A stretch of DNA of 40,666 nucleotides from JAZKIX01 sp040384645 (GCA_040384645.1 JAZKIX010000022.1:1-40666), one strand, 5' to 3'; positions 1-9,129 are shown, counted from the first letter of the stretch. Numbers and translations are program-made. Notes: generated by a model from the letters alone, not told the origin.

Positions 1-21
1 AACGCTACGCTTAGCCAATAA
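1..21 (+). CDS. gspI: C-terminal tail of the upstream gene, probably gspI (partial)
   Basis: Frame 1 reads Asn-Ala-Thr-Leu-Ser-Gln and then a TAA stop, nine bases before the gspJ start codon. Nothing in six residues identifies the protein. The call rests on gene order: in Xps-type type II secretion operons the pseudopilin gene gspI lies directly before gspJ. The rest of the gene is outside the window. Confidence 0.45.
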   Translation, partial: NATLSQ

Positions 22-30
22 GGCGGTACT

Positions 31-747
31 GTGAGCGCGCTCTATTGTGCTCAACGCCGTCGTCAGCATCGCTGCCGCAGTGCAGCGGGTTTTACCTTGC
101 TGGAAATGCTAATCGCCATGACTTTGCTGGGTTTTATCCTGGCTTTGTTGTTCGGTGCATTAAGGTTGGGTTCGCGTAGTTGGGATGCCGGCGAAACGCG
201 TTCCATTCAAAGCACGCACATGGCGTTGACGCAGGCGTTTTTAAGGCGTGAGCTAAGCCAGATTCATCCCTTTCGCTGGAAACGAAAAGCCGATACCGAT
301 CTGGCTTTTGTCGGTGAAGCCAATGTCATCAAAATGGTCGCGCCGGTAGTGGCGCGACTGGGGCCGGGCGGCCTATATCTAGTGAGCCTGGAACTTTCGC
401 GCCCGGACAGCGGCGAGGGTGCGCAACTGATCATGAAGCGCGCCATTCCAGATTTGGAAAGTGTGGATTTTAGTGCGCTTGACGAGGCGGAAAAAGTGGT
501 GTTGGCGGAGCAGGTCGAGAGCCTGGAGTTAGCTTACTTCGGATCTGAAACCGCCGAAGCAGAACCGCAATGGCATCAGCAATGGGACAGCAAAGATGTT
601 CCGCGCCGGCTGCCTTATTTGATCAGGCTCAAGCTCAAATTTATGGACGGCCATTCTTGGCCCGATTTAGTGATTGCTCCTACCATCGGGTTCGACACTG
701 GATGTGCATGGGATACCAAGACAGTACGCTGTATTCGAGGGCAGTAA
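31..747 (+). CDS. gspJ: Type II secretion minor pseudopilin GspJ
   Basis: Minor pseudopilin of the type II secretion system, part of the I-J-K tip complex of the periplasmic pseudopilus. It starts with GTG. A basic leader of about 20 residues ends in the prepilin peptidase site AAG|FTLLEM, with the conserved Glu at position 5 of the mature protein, followed by a hydrophobic helix (about residues 21-45). The rest is a soluble periplasmic domain rich in beta strands. The length, 238 residues, is normal for GspJ. It sits nine bases after the upstream stop codon and directly before gspK, so it is co-transcribed. GspH and GspI also have the pilin motif, but the length and the position before gspK favour GspJ. 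Confidence 0.88.
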   Translation: MSALYCAQRRRQHRCRSAAGFTLLEMLIAMTLLGFILALLFGALRLGSRSWDAGETRSIQSTHMALTQAFLRRELSQIHPFRWKRKADTDLAFVGEANVIKMVAPVVARLGPGGLYLVSLELSRPDSGEGAQLIMKRAIPDLESVDFSALDEAEKVVLAEQVESLELAYFGSETAEAEPQWHQQWDSKDVPRRLPYLIRLKLKFMDGHSWPDLVIAPTIGFDTGCAWDTKTVRCIRGQ

Positions 748-748
748 G

Positions 749-1726
749 GTGAAACAAAGAGTAAATATATGCCGGCGTTTACATCCTCACACCTATTATC
801 AGCACGGCATTGCTTTGGTGCTTGTGTTGTGGATGACAACCTTGTTGACGGTGATTGCGGCTAGTTTTGTTTTTGGCATGCGCACTAACACTATATTGGC
901 GCAAAACATGAAGACATCGGCACGTGCCGAAGCGCTGGCCGATGCTGGCGTGCAAAGGGCTTTTCTAGAAATGTTCAAGTCCTTCATCGACAAAAAAAGA
1001 TGGAAGGGCGACGGTACCGAACATCAGTGGGAGTTTGTGGGTGGCAAGGTGAATGTTTCATTACTAGACGTTTCCGGCAAAATTGATATCAACAATGCAT
1101 CTGATCTGTTATTAAAGGGATTGTTGAAAAGTGCCGGCATGGACGATGAAAAAAGTGCCGCCATGCTGGACGCCATCGTAGATTGGCGCGACCCCGATGA
1201 TTTGAAACGGCTCAATGGTGCGGAAGAAGCGGAATACCAGGACGCAGGTTTGAAACACAAACCTGCCAATGCACCCTTTGAAACGGTAGAGGAATTGCAA
1301 CGTGTGTTGGGCATGACACCCGCCTTATATGCAAGTCTGGCTGATGCCCTGACTGTTGACTCGCATCAGGCCGGTATTAATGCGGTGATCGCATCGCGTC
1401 AGGTGCTGCTGGCCTTGCCTAATGCCGACGCCGCACAAGTGGACGCATATATCGCTTTGCGGCAGGAAGCCTTGGCAAACAACGCGATAGTGCCAGTTTT
1501 TTTACCTGCTGCGGCATTAGTGGCCGGTGATAATGGTTCCGTGTATAGTGTGCGCGCCGAAGCAATCTTGCCTGATGGCGGCACTTTCATCCGTGAAACT
1601 GTAGTGCGGATTAATCAAGGCGCGGTTCGCAAATTCGCGTTCATGTCTTGGAAAGAAGGGATTGCTGCACCGCATGCAAGCCCAATACCAAGCAGCAACG
1701 AAAAACCAGTGATTGATGAGAAATAA
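749..1726 (+). CDS. gspK: Type II secretion minor pseudopilin GspK
   Basis: Large minor pseudopilin that caps the pseudopilus. I place the start at GTG 749, one base after the gspJ stop codon; a longer reading from 674 would run back into gspJ. The leader ends at HG|IALVLVLWM, the GspK-type cleavage site that lacks the Glu5 of other pseudopilins, and a hydrophobic helix follows. Downstream are the typical GspK elements: a DVSGKIDINNAS segment, an IVDWRDPDD acidic metal-binding-like motif and a helix-hairpin-helix-like FETVEELQRVLGM segment. The 325 residues match the family. The 3' end overlaps the start of the next gene, which suggests translational coupling. Confidence 0.92.
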   Translation: MKQRVNICRRLHPHTYYQHGIALVLVLWMTTLLTVIAASFVFGMRTNTILAQNMKTSARAEALADAGVQRAFLEMFKSFIDKKRWKGDGTEHQWEFVGGKVNVSLLDVSGKIDINNASDLLLKGLLKSAGMDDEKSAAMLDAIVDWRDPDDLKRLNGAEEAEYQDAGLKHKPANAPFETVEELQRVLGMTPALYASLADALTVDSHQAGINAVIASRQVLLALPNADAAQVDAYIALRQEALANNAIVPVFLPAAALVAGDNGSVYSVRAEAILPDGGTFIRETVVRINQGAVRKFAFMSWKEGIAAPHASPIPSSNEKPVIDEK

Positions 1727-3065
1727 GACTTTAACGGCGCGTCAGCCGCGTTCAGCTTCAAACCGGAATTCGCCGTTATGGCGCTTTTGGCGTTGGTGGT
1801 CTGGTGAGTTGACTGGAATGTTGCCATTATGGTTGCGACAATCTAGCGCAAGCAGTACGAATACCCTGCTCATCGAAGTCACTCCGAGCGTCATCGTAAT
1901 GCGCCGCTGGAGCCAAGGTAAATTGGCTGAATTGGGGCGGCTTGATATGGAAGCCGGCGATCAGGCGACTCGTAGTATCGCATTTCAAGCCTTGTTTAGC
2001 CGAATCCACAAACGCGGTGAGGGCGTTAGCCTCTGGCTATCGGATGGGCAGGCTTTGGTCAAATCTATAATATTGCCACTTGCCGCAGCCGAAAATCTTC
2101 GCCAAGTTCTTGGATTTGAAATGGATCGCCATACGCCATTTAAGGCCGATCAAGTGTATTTTGATTTCCGTGTAACAACCAGAGATACAGAAAAAAGCAA
2201 ACTGACGATCAAGCTGGCGGCAGTTCCGAAGCATATTGTCGATGCCGCAATTGAATTGCTGACGCGTTGGGGCGCGGCCCCAAAAGCGGTCCATATTGCC
2301 GACGTCGCTGTGCCTAATAGCGAAGCAATCAATCTGATGCCGATGGAACACCGGGCGGCGCAACCCTCAACACTGCTCTGGTTTAACGTTGCTTTGTTGG
2401 TTTTAAGCCTGATGTTGTGCGTTATAGCAATTGGGATTCCTATTTTGCAAAAACGCGAAGTGTCGATCGCCTTGCTTCCAATTTTGGATCGGGCAAAAAC
2501 ACAAGCAGCCGCGGCAAACGCTTTGCGCCAGGAGCAAGAGCGGCTCACGGCAGAATATAATTTCGTGCTGGATAAAAAAAAGGCGATTGTTCCTGTTGTG
2601 GTCTTGCTAGATGGGGTGTCGCGCTTATTGCCTGACGATACATGGGTGCAGCAATTCAATTTGAAGGATAAGGAATTGCAAATTCAGGGGGAAACAGCAT
2701 CCTCTTCGAAATTGATCACCATGGTAGAAAACGCACAGTTTTCACATAACGCTAACTTTCGTTCGCCTTTGACCAAGGGCTATACGCCAAATAGTGAGCG
2801 ATTCCATATTGTCGCTGAAGTGAAACCTTTGCCTCCTTCAACATTTGCCGCTTTAGCTGCTTCGCCTGCTTCGCCTGCTGGGCCACTTGGTGTGCCCAAG
2901 CCTATCAGCGAAGCAGTAACTGCCGAGGCGAAAACCGTTGGCAACGGCAAATCAACGCTAATTAAGAAAGATGCGGGTTCTGTCATCGCCACGCATGCGT
3001 CACCAGAGAATGTGGGAATCAAATCTGTGCCCGCCCCCACGTCAGTCAATCAAGTGAAACGATAA
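1716..3065 (+). CDS. gspL: Type II secretion inner-membrane protein GspL (PilN-like)
   Basis: Inner-membrane platform protein expected to link the GspE ATPase to GspM. About 215 cytoplasmic residues are followed by one transmembrane helix (about residues 220-245, TLLWFNVALLVLSLMLCV) and then a periplasmic part with a coiled stretch and a PilN/fimbrial-assembly-like domain (LLDGVSRLLPDDTWVQQF). The tail is rich in Ala, Pro and Ser. ATG 1716 overlaps the last codons of gspK; a TTG three bases upstream is an alternative. The gene ends in TAATG, overlapping gspM by one base. Identity rests on the PilN-type motif and on position; the cytoplasmic domain is divergent. Confidence 0.8.
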   Translation: MRNKTLTARQPRSASNRNSPLWRFWRWWSGELTGMLPLWLRQSSASSTNTLLIEVTPSVIVMRRWSQGKLAELGRLDMEAGDQATRSIAFQALFSRIHKRGEGVSLWLSDGQALVKSIILPLAAAENLRQVLGFEMDRHTPFKADQVYFDFRVTTRDTEKSKLTIKLAAVPKHIVDAAIELLTRWGAAPKAVHIADVAVPNSEAINLMPMEHRAAQPSTLLWFNVALLVLSLMLCVIAIGIPILQKREVSIALLPILDRAKTQAAAANALRQEQERLTAEYNFVLDKKKAIVPVVVLLDGVSRLLPDDTWVQQFNLKDKELQIQGETASSSKLITMVENAQFSHNANFRSPLTKGYTPNSERFHIVAEVKPLPPSTFAALAASPASPAGPLGVPKPISEAVTAEAKTVGNGKSTLIKKDAGSVIATHASPENVGIKSVPAPTSVNQVKR

Positions 3066-3643
3066 TGCGAGCTTTAAGTAAAAATCAAAATCGTGGCTTG
3101 GCTATAGGCTTATTACTTTTGCTAGTGGCAATCATAGCGTTATCAATGTACGTGCCAGCGTCGATGCTACACCGTCGCTATATCGTGGCCATTGATTCAC
3201 GTCTTGATTTCATTGCGCGATACCATCGAGTTGCAGCAACCCGAGCAGAGATCCAAAGTGCGCTTGATGAGGTAAAGAAAAAAGACGGACGAAAGCATTT
3301 CCTGAAAAATACCGGCAATGCACTGGCTGCATCGGAAATCCAAGAGTTTGCAAAAACTTTGATTGAGACCAATGGCGGTAAGTTGGTGAGCATGCAAGTT
3401 GTGCCTTTTAAGGAGGAAGGTGGATATCGCCGTATTTCAATCAACATTCAACTGATTTGCAATATGACTGTATTACGCACTATTTTTTACACACTTGAAA
3501 CAGCGCAGCCCTATTTGTTGATTGATAACGTCAGCATTCGCTCGCAAACCAATGCCTTATACAAAGGCAATCCCGGAGTGGATCCAGAAGTGGTCGCTCA
3601 ATTTGATTTGGCTGGTTATGCGCTGGCCTCGGGTGTCAAATGA
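3065..3643 (+). CDS. gspM: Type II secretion protein GspM (PilO-like, T2SSM_b type)
   Basis: Bitopic inner-membrane assembly protein that pairs with GspL. A short basic N-terminus precedes one transmembrane helix (about residues 11-30, LAIGLLLLLVAIIAL). A coiled-coil segment follows (about 40-95), then a ferredoxin-like periplasmic domain (about 100-190; ISINIQLICNMTVLRTIFYTLE). The 192 residues and this layout fit the PilO-like GspM found in Xps-type systems rather than the canonical enterobacterial GspM. The ATG overlaps the gspL stop by one base, and the 3' end overlaps gspN by four bases (ATGA), so translation is probably coupled along the run. Confidence 0.82.
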   Translation: MRALSKNQNRGLAIGLLLLLVAIIALSMYVPASMLHRRYIVAIDSRLDFIARYHRVAATRAEIQSALDEVKKKDGRKHFLKNTGNALAASEIQEFAKTLIETNGGKLVSMQVVPFKEEGGYRRISINIQLICNMTVLRTIFYTLETAQPYLLIDNVSIRSQTNALYKGNPGVDPEVVAQFDLAGYALASGVK

Positions 3644-4311
3644 GATTACGTTTTCAACCTAGGTATTTTTATACGTGCTTGCTTTTAGTCCCGATACTGT
3701 TGCTAGGGGCCATTATCGGGCGCGAGTTGGATTGGGGACGCAAATTGCATTCAAAAGTGCCGACATCAAAGGTGCCGGTGCATAAGTCAACCCCCGTAGT
3801 CTTGCAGCCCGAGTTTGGTTTGCCGCAATTGGATCAAACTTACGGCGAAATGTTGGCGCGCCCACTTTTTGTTCCTACCCGGCGCCCGCCACCGCCGCCG
3901 CCGCCACCAGTTCCGGTTGTGCCACCTAAACCAATGATGCGAAAGGGGCAATTTGTTCTACTTGGCGTCATCATTACTAAAGATAAAAAAATTGCCTTGT
4001 TGCGAGAGATTTCCAATGGCAAATCGGTACGGGTTGAGTTAGGCAGCGAGATTAACGGAATAAAACTAGAAAAATTAGAACACGATAAAGCCATATTTAA
4101 ACAATGGGACGATCAAGAAGAACTGATTTTGAAAGTTCAGGCGATGCCTAAGCCACAGCCGATGCCACAACCGGTAGTTGGCGGCGGCGTACCTCTGCCG
4201 GCTGGCACACAACCGGTCCCACCTCCCGGTGCAGTTCCTGGCCAAAATAGTCCTGTAGCCAATGACCCTACAGGCATTATTGCCCGCCGCCGTGCTCTAC
4301 GAGGACTTTAA
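3640..4311 (+). CDS. gspN: Type II secretion protein XpsN/GspC-like
   Basis: Bitopic inner-membrane protein likely to connect the inner-membrane platform to the secretin. It has an N-terminal transmembrane segment (about residues 8-27) and a linker. A motif typical of GspC/XpsN proteins follows (MLARPLFVPTRRPPPPP) and leads into a run of eight prolines. Next comes a GspC homology-region-like beta domain (about 102-167, GQFVLLGVIITKDKKIALL). The tail is rich in Pro, Gly and Gln. The ATG overlaps the gspM stop codon. XpsN replaces GspC in systems whose secretin gene is last, and that is the arrangement here. The PDZ domain seen in some GspC proteins is absent. Confidence 0.78.
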   Translation: MRLRFQPRYFYTCLLLVPILLLGAIIGRELDWGRKLHSKVPTSKVPVHKSTPVVLQPEFGLPQLDQTYGEMLARPLFVPTRRPPPPPPPPVPVVPPKPMMRKGQFVLLGVIITKDKKIALLREISNGKSVRVELGSEINGIKLEKLEHDKAIFKQWDDQEELILKVQAMPKPQPMPQPVVGGGVPLPAGTQPVPPPGAVPGQNSPVANDPTGIIARRRALRGL

Positions 4312-4382
4312 AAGTTTCGAACGAAGCGGTAGGCAAGATGGATGTATCGTATAAGAATGATGAAAAAGGTTACGGACACAAT

Positions 4383-6587
4383 ATGACGCATAAGAAGAAT
4401 TCTCCAAAAATTTCCGCTTTACTCCTGATTGCTTGTGTGGGAGGTTGTGCGACCACCACAACGGTATCACCTACTATCCAAGTTAAAGCAACAACTAAGA
4501 GTAGCCCGCATCGCTTCACGCAGAGTGTCGTGACCGACAAGCCATTTACTGCGATAGCCACAGCCGGAGAAAAAGAGTCTGCGGCGGCTAATTCGGCGTC
4601 AACCCTCGCCAGTGTTGAAAAATCAAGCAAAATCCAGATTTATCCTGGTACGGGTGTACTCGTTAAAGCACCAACATTGGGACCTGCCAAACCGGCATCG
4701 ACCGATACCTTGATGCTCAATTTTGAAAGCGCTGATTTGCGTGAAGTAGTGAAGGCAATCGTTGGCGATATCCTTAATGAGACGTACATTATCGACCCAC
4801 GCGTTCAAGGTCTGATCAGCTTGCATACCAGCACGCCTATTGCGCGTACGGCGGTTTTGCCTACATTGGAAACCTTGTTGCGGATGAATGGCGCAGCAAT
4901 CATCAAAGAAGAAAATATATATAAAGTCGTGCCAGCCGCGACAGCAGCGCGTGGTTCGATCACGCCGCAATTAGGTGGAAGCAGTACACCGCTTCCTGGG
5001 GGTTATTCAGTACAGATTGTGCCGCTAAAATTCATTTCATCTAAGGAGATGGTCAAGATTCTAGAGCCTTTCATTTCCGATGCCACAGCGATTCGGATTG
5101 ATGAAATGCGTAATTTGGTGATCCTGGCCGGAACAGAGCGTGAGTTAAAGCATTTGCAAGAAACCATCGATATGTTTGATGTTGATTGGCTTTCTGGCAT
5201 GTCTGTCGGCTTGTTTACACTACAAAATGTCGATGTGAAAACGGCTGCCGCCGATCTCGATAAGATTTTTGGTGACAAAAATCAAAGCCCATTAGGCGGG
5301 CTGGTTAAGCTGGTGCCGATTGAGCGTCTAAACGCCATGCTTGTGATTACACCTCAGCCAAAATATGTCGAACAGGCAAAAATTTGGATTGAGCGTATGG
5401 ATCGTAGTGGTGGAGCAGGCGGTGGTACGCGATTATTTGTATATCCAGTTCAGAACGGTAAGGCTGAAAAGCTTGCGGGATTATTAAGCGATGTTTTTGG
5501 TAAGCCAAAGTCTCAAAAAGTGGTGCCTACAGCGGCATTAGCGCCGGGTCTGACGCCTGTCACCACTGTGTCAACGCCTGCGACAACTGAGACACGTGTC
5601 TCAACTCCAACGCCTGCTACGCCACCTGTTTTAACTCAACTTTCTGAAAGTGCGGGTGATAGCGTTGCAGTTAGTGGTGACGTGAGAGTCATCGCGGATA
5701 AGGATAACAATACTTTGCTTGTAATGGCATCTCCGTCTGATTATGAGAAGATAGAGTCAGCGATCCGGAAATTGGACATTCCGGCGCGACAGGTGTTAAT
5801 TGATGTCATCATTGCTAACGTTTTGTTAAAAGACGACTTATCTTACGGAGTCCAATGGTGGTTCGCAAATCAGGCAACACAAGCGAAGGGTGCACCCCCG
5901 CTCGGGCAGGGCGGAGTGTTAGCGGGGGGGGGATTCTCATATGCTTGGAATAGTGCTGCTGCAGTCGCGCAAATTAACGCTTTACAAACTGATTCTCGAA
6001 CGACAATTATTTCTCGTCCACATTTAATGGTCGTTGATAATCAGCCTGCCAAAATGCAGGTTGGTGTAAAAGTAAATGTTCAGACAGGAGTTGCATCCGG
6101 GGTTACTACAGGTGTGGTTAATTCTTACGCCTATCTTGATACCGGAATAAGCCTATCCGTCACGCCGCACATCAATGCCGGAGGTATGGTGACGCTGGAA
6201 ATTGCACAAGACTCCAGTGAAACTTCTCCCGGAGGAAATGGGACGAATCCGAATATTACCAACCGTTCAATTACAAGTACTGTAATCATAAAGAGTGGGG
6301 AGTCAATGGTATTGGGCGGACTGATTCAGGAAGAGAAAACTAAAAATAAGAATGGATTCCCTATCCTGTCGCAAATACCTCTGCTTGGAGCGCTATTTGG
6401 AGCCCAGTCTGACAACACAAAGCGCACGGAGCTTGTCATGTTCATTACCCCTCGAGTGGTAGAAAATACGCATCAATCGCGTGAGATTACCGATGAGTTT
6501 CGCAAGAAGCTAACAGGCTTAGGTGAGCTTCTTGAGAGCGCAGGGAAATTCTCTGGGGTAGAAAAACCACAAGAAGCGGCAAAATAA
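4383..6587 (+). CDS. gspD: Type II secretion secretin GspD (lipoprotein, XpsD-like)
   Basis: Outer-membrane secretin that forms the multimeric exit pore. I chose ATG 4383 because it leaves a compact lipoprotein signal peptide (basic MTHKK, hydrophobic ISALLLIACV, lipobox VGGC); ATG 4338 in the same frame would add 15 residues. After a linker come an N0 domain (about residues 110-180, LMLNFESADLREVVKAIVGD), N1 to N3 ring domains (about 205-470) with a Thr/Pro-rich insert in N3 (about 380-420), and the C-terminal secretin domain (about 470-700) with motifs such as MVLGGLIQEE and ELVMFITPRVV. Being a lipoprotein and last in the operon matches XpsD of Xanthomonas. No pilotin gene is visible nearby. 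Confidence 0.93.
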   Translation: MTHKKNSPKISALLLIACVGGCATTTTVSPTIQVKATTKSSPHRFTQSVVTDKPFTAIATAGEKESAAANSASTLASVEKSSKIQIYPGTGVLVKAPTLGPAKPASTDTLMLNFESADLREVVKAIVGDILNETYIIDPRVQGLISLHTSTPIARTAVLPTLETLLRMNGAAIIKEENIYKVVPAATAARGSITPQLGGSSTPLPGGYSVQIVPLKFISSKEMVKILEPFISDATAIRIDEMRNLVILAGTERELKHLQETIDMFDVDWLSGMSVGLFTLQNVDVKTAAADLDKIFGDKNQSPLGGLVKLVPIERLNAMLVITPQPKYVEQAKIWIERMDRSGGAGGGTRLFVYPVQNGKAEKLAGLLSDVFGKPKSQKVVPTAALAPGLTPVTTVSTPATTETRVSTPTPATPPVLTQLSESAGDSVAVSGDVRVIADKDNNTLLVMASPSDYEKIESAIRKLDIPARQVLIDVIIANVLLKDDLSYGVQWWFANQATQAKGAPPLGQGGVLAGGGFSYAWNSAAAVAQINALQTDSRTTIISRPHLMVVDNQPAKMQVGVKVNVQTGVASGVTTGVVNSYAYLDTGISLSVTPHINAGGMVTLEIAQDSSETSPGGNGTNPNITNRSITSTVIIKSGESMVLGGLIQEEKTKNKNGFPILSQIPLLGALFGAQSDNTKRTELVMFITPRVVENTHQSREITDEFRKKLTGLGELLESAGKFSGVEKPQEAAK

Positions 6588-6616
6588 AACATTTTCTTAT
6601 TGTTTGTAGGAGGCGT

Positions 6617-6649
6617 AAGGCACTTCCTTTGAAAGGTGCACGTTGCCTT
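6617..6649 (+). terminator. Possible stem-loop after gspD
   Basis: An imperfect hairpin about 30 bases after the gspD stop codon. The outer arms AAGGCA/TGCCTT pair, and the inner CACttCCTTT/GAAAGGTG pairs with a bulge. No T tract follows, so it may only be an mRNA-end hairpin. Confidence 0.25.
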
Positions 6650-7016
6650 TATAGTTCTGAGCAAGTACAAAAATCAAACTTCAGAGGGCTTGAGGAGTGC
6701 TGAAAACATGGTTAGGAGAAATTTCAATGTGCATACGTATAATATTGCCTAATTTGCAATTTTTTCGGCTATAAACTTTAAATCAGATTCAATACTAAAT
6801 TAGATGAATTTTCATCAAGTTCGTTTTGGATGTGATTTGTGAAAGAGTTGTCGGCTGTGCGGAAATGATTCCTACTTGAGCGCACCAATAAATAGTTAAA
6901 CCGCTTGCGAAATTTCATGTTTGCATAAATGTATTTATTGTATTGAATAGAATTTTCAATTGAAGTTGCAATAGCACCCTTAATTAAAAAACGATGCGTC
7001 AGCAAATTAAAAACAC

Positions 7017-7044
7017 TTGGCTGGCACCATCAGCGTTGTAAAAT
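7017..7044 (+). promoter_or_regulatory. Candidate sigma-70 promoter for the small lipoprotein gene
   Basis: TTGGCT (7017-7022) and TAAAAT (7039-7044) are separated by 16 bases, and the coding start follows 76 bases later. The -10 box differs from consensus at one position; the -35 box is weaker. No transcript evidence is available. Confidence 0.3.
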
Positions 7045-7120
7045 CACAACGTGAATGTTTTAAAAAATTCACATTTTGAGATGTTTTTTAAGAAGTAGCC
7101 GATAAAATGAGACGGAAGCG

Positions 7121-7534
7121 ATGAAACGATCACAGTTATTGATAGTATTAATGTTGAGCGTAAGCTTGGTCGCTTTGCAAGCTTGCAGCACGATAGCGTC
7201 CAAGAAGCCAGAAGTGGTTGCGGACGCAAAAGATATAGTGGCATCACGTGCCGAAGCACGCTGGAAAGCGTTGATACTCGGCAACCTTGATCACGCATAT
7301 GCTTTTATTAGCCCCGCAACCCGCAAGGTGATGCCGCTCGATGCATATAAAAAGCGCGTGAAGCTCGGCATGTGGCGCGACGTGAAAATTGAATCAGTTG
7401 CTTGTACGGATGATGTATGTTCAGCGTCAGTATTGTTAAAGTACGACATCCGCGACATTAAGGACGTGGAGAAAGTGGTAGAGGAGTCTTGGATCAAAGA
7501 AGATGGTGAATGGTGGTTCGTGCAAAAGAAATAA
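7121..7534 (+). CDS. Small putative lipoprotein of unknown function
   Basis: A 137-residue protein with a lipoprotein signal peptide: basic MKR, hydrophobic LLIVLMLSVSLVA, lipobox LQAC with Cys22 as the acylated residue. The mature part is small. Its region ASRAEARWKALILGNLDHAY followed by AFISPATRK resembles NTF2/SnoaL-like folds that often carry a Trp and Tyr early, and it ends in GEWWFVQKK, also common in such proteins. I do not recognise a specific family and assign no enzymatic role. A GGA-containing ribosome-binding site precedes the ATG. It is a single-gene unit; neither neighbour is close enough to form an operon. Confidence 0.72.
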   Translation: MKRSQLLIVLMLSVSLVALQACSTIASKKPEVVADAKDIVASRAEARWKALILGNLDHAYAFISPATRKVMPLDAYKKRVKLGMWRDVKIESVACTDDVCSASVLLKYDIRDIKDVEKVVEESWIKEDGEWWFVQKK

Positions 7535-7694
7535 GTGCGAATTATGTTTTGTGTGTGGTATTTTTAGTATCAGTTCAGGCAACAAATTATTTGTAAATTA
7601 CAGGCGAGTGTTATAAAATCATTTCGCGGTATTAAGTGAGGGCTAGTCTTAAAGCAAGGTTGCCACTCTAATTTTTGACAACATGGGATTAACT

Positions 7695-9089
7695 ATGAAA
7701 ATATTCAAAAGAAAGTCGTTTTACGCAGCTGTAGTGGCAGCGCTAGGTGCAATGGGTGCGATGGATACTGCTAGTGCAGTGAACGTCAACTCGAATGGTC
7801 TGGGTCAAGTTTTGATTTACCCTTACTACTCTGTTCGTGGTGGAATGGATACCTACGTTTCAGTTGTAAACACAACGGCTTCAGCTAAGGCAGTTAAGGT
7901 TCGCTTCACGGAAGGCAAAAACAGCCGCGAAGTACTCGATTTTAACTAGTACCTGTCGCCGCGTGACATGTGGACGGGTGCTGTAGTTGCTACTGCTTCC
8001 GGCGCTAAGTTGGTTACTCGCGATAAATCGTGTACTGCGCCTCCAATTCCTTCGGCTGGACAAGACTTCGTGAATTTCGCTTACGTTGGTACTGTGGTTC
8101 CTGGTATTGTTGATACGGGTGGCGATGGCGGCGGCGACAGTCTCGACCGTACACGTGAAGGGTATTTTGAAATTATCGAGATGGGTGTTATTACAAATGC
8201 GGCGATTGCAGCTGCAGTAACTCATTCTAGTGGCACCCCTGCTAATTGCGGTCTGGTCTCCGGTGGCTTGGATATGGGTGCTGGCGCTGGCGCCAATGCG
8301 GTTGTTCCTCCTCAGGGTGGTTTGGGTGGCGGTGCGTCGTTGATTAACGTCGCAGCCGGCGTTGATTTTGGTTATGATCCAGTAGCTTTGGATTCGTTCT
8401 CTTCACTTAATCTTTGGGCCGCTCCTGGAAGTATCGCTCCAGATTTGACTTTCGCTGATCCATTTAGTGTTGTATTTAATAACGGAGCAGCCGTTCTTAG
8501 TAATTGGGGGACGCGTGGCGATCAAGCAGTTAGTGCTGTTTTGATGCACGATCAATTGATTAATGAGTTTGTGTTGGATAGCGAAGTTTTGGCCGGTACG
8601 GATTGGGTTGTAACCATGCCGACAAAGCGCTATAACGTGCCTGTGGCTGGTGATGCTACTACTGCGATAGCACCGTTTACTACTGAGTTTTCCGCTGGTG
8701 GTGCGTGCGAGCCAGTTAGTTTGGCTTATTGGGATCGTGAAGAAGGTGCGATCACAACTGGCGTAATTTTCTCCCCGCCTCCAGCAGTTATTGGTAACTC
8801 ACTTTGCTGGGAATCGACAGTTGTGACGTTTAACAATAGTAATGTTCTTGGCTCTGCAAATAGTGTGAATGTGCCAGTTACTTTCCAAAATGGCTGGCTG
8901 GAAATGGGATTCCAAGGTAATGGTCACACATTGGTAAGTGCAGAGCTGCATACGTACAGTGGATTGCCTACTATTGGATTTATGGTTCAGGATTTGATAA
9001 ATCAAAATGCTGCTCCTGGCGTATTGGCAACTTATGGTGGTAATTTCACTCATAAATATAGAACTTTGATCAGTAACATTGCTCCTTAA
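7695..9089 (+). pseudogene. Exported surface protein gene interrupted by one in-frame amber codon
   Basis: One reading frame runs from ATG 7695 to the TAA at 9087-9089 and is broken only by TAG at 7947-7949. The product would have a signal peptide (MKIFKRK, then a hydrophobic stretch, cleavage after TASA) and a Gly/Ala/Val-rich secreted domain beginning LGQVLIYPYYSVRGG. Around the stop the frame reads EVLDFN-stop-YLSPRDMW. In similar proteins as I remember them the missing residue is hydrophobic, usually Leu, and TTG to TAG is one base change. The 379 codons after the stop are open, with no frameshift. ATG 7695 has GGGA at suitable spacing; ATG 7683 is an alternative. A strong terminator follows. 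The cause may be a sequencing error, a recent nonsense mutation or amber suppression. The function is unknown. Confidence 0.75.
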
Positions 9090-9129
9090 TTTTAGTTATT
9101 GGTTTTTGTTTTAATTTAAGTTTGACAAG

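Larger units (their letters stand above)
6588..7120 (+). other. 533-base AT-rich intergenic region
   Basis: No convincing gene lies between gspD and the small lipoprotein. A 75-codon minus-strand reading frame (6778-7005) has no recognisable protein and no good ribosome-binding site. An imperfect stem-loop at 6617-6649 (outer arms AAGGCA and TGCCTT) could end the gspD transcript, but it lacks a T tract. A promoter candidate for the next gene is at 7017-7044. The rest is AT-rich with short palindromes and nothing I can name. Confidence 0.5.

Noticed and set aside
2820..3060. Ala/Ser/Pro-rich tail of gspL as a separate small gene or repeat element
   Set aside because: It is in frame with gspL, and the short ASPASPAGP repetition is ordinary linker composition.
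6778..7005. A 75-codon minus-strand reading frame in the AT-rich intergenic stretch
   Set aside because: No ribosome-binding site, no recognisable protein features, and composition like random AT-rich translation.
7022..7039. A TGGCAC followed by TTG, like a sigma-54 promoter
   Set aside because: The spacing between the two elements is eight bases instead of about five, and the second lacks the GC dinucleotide.
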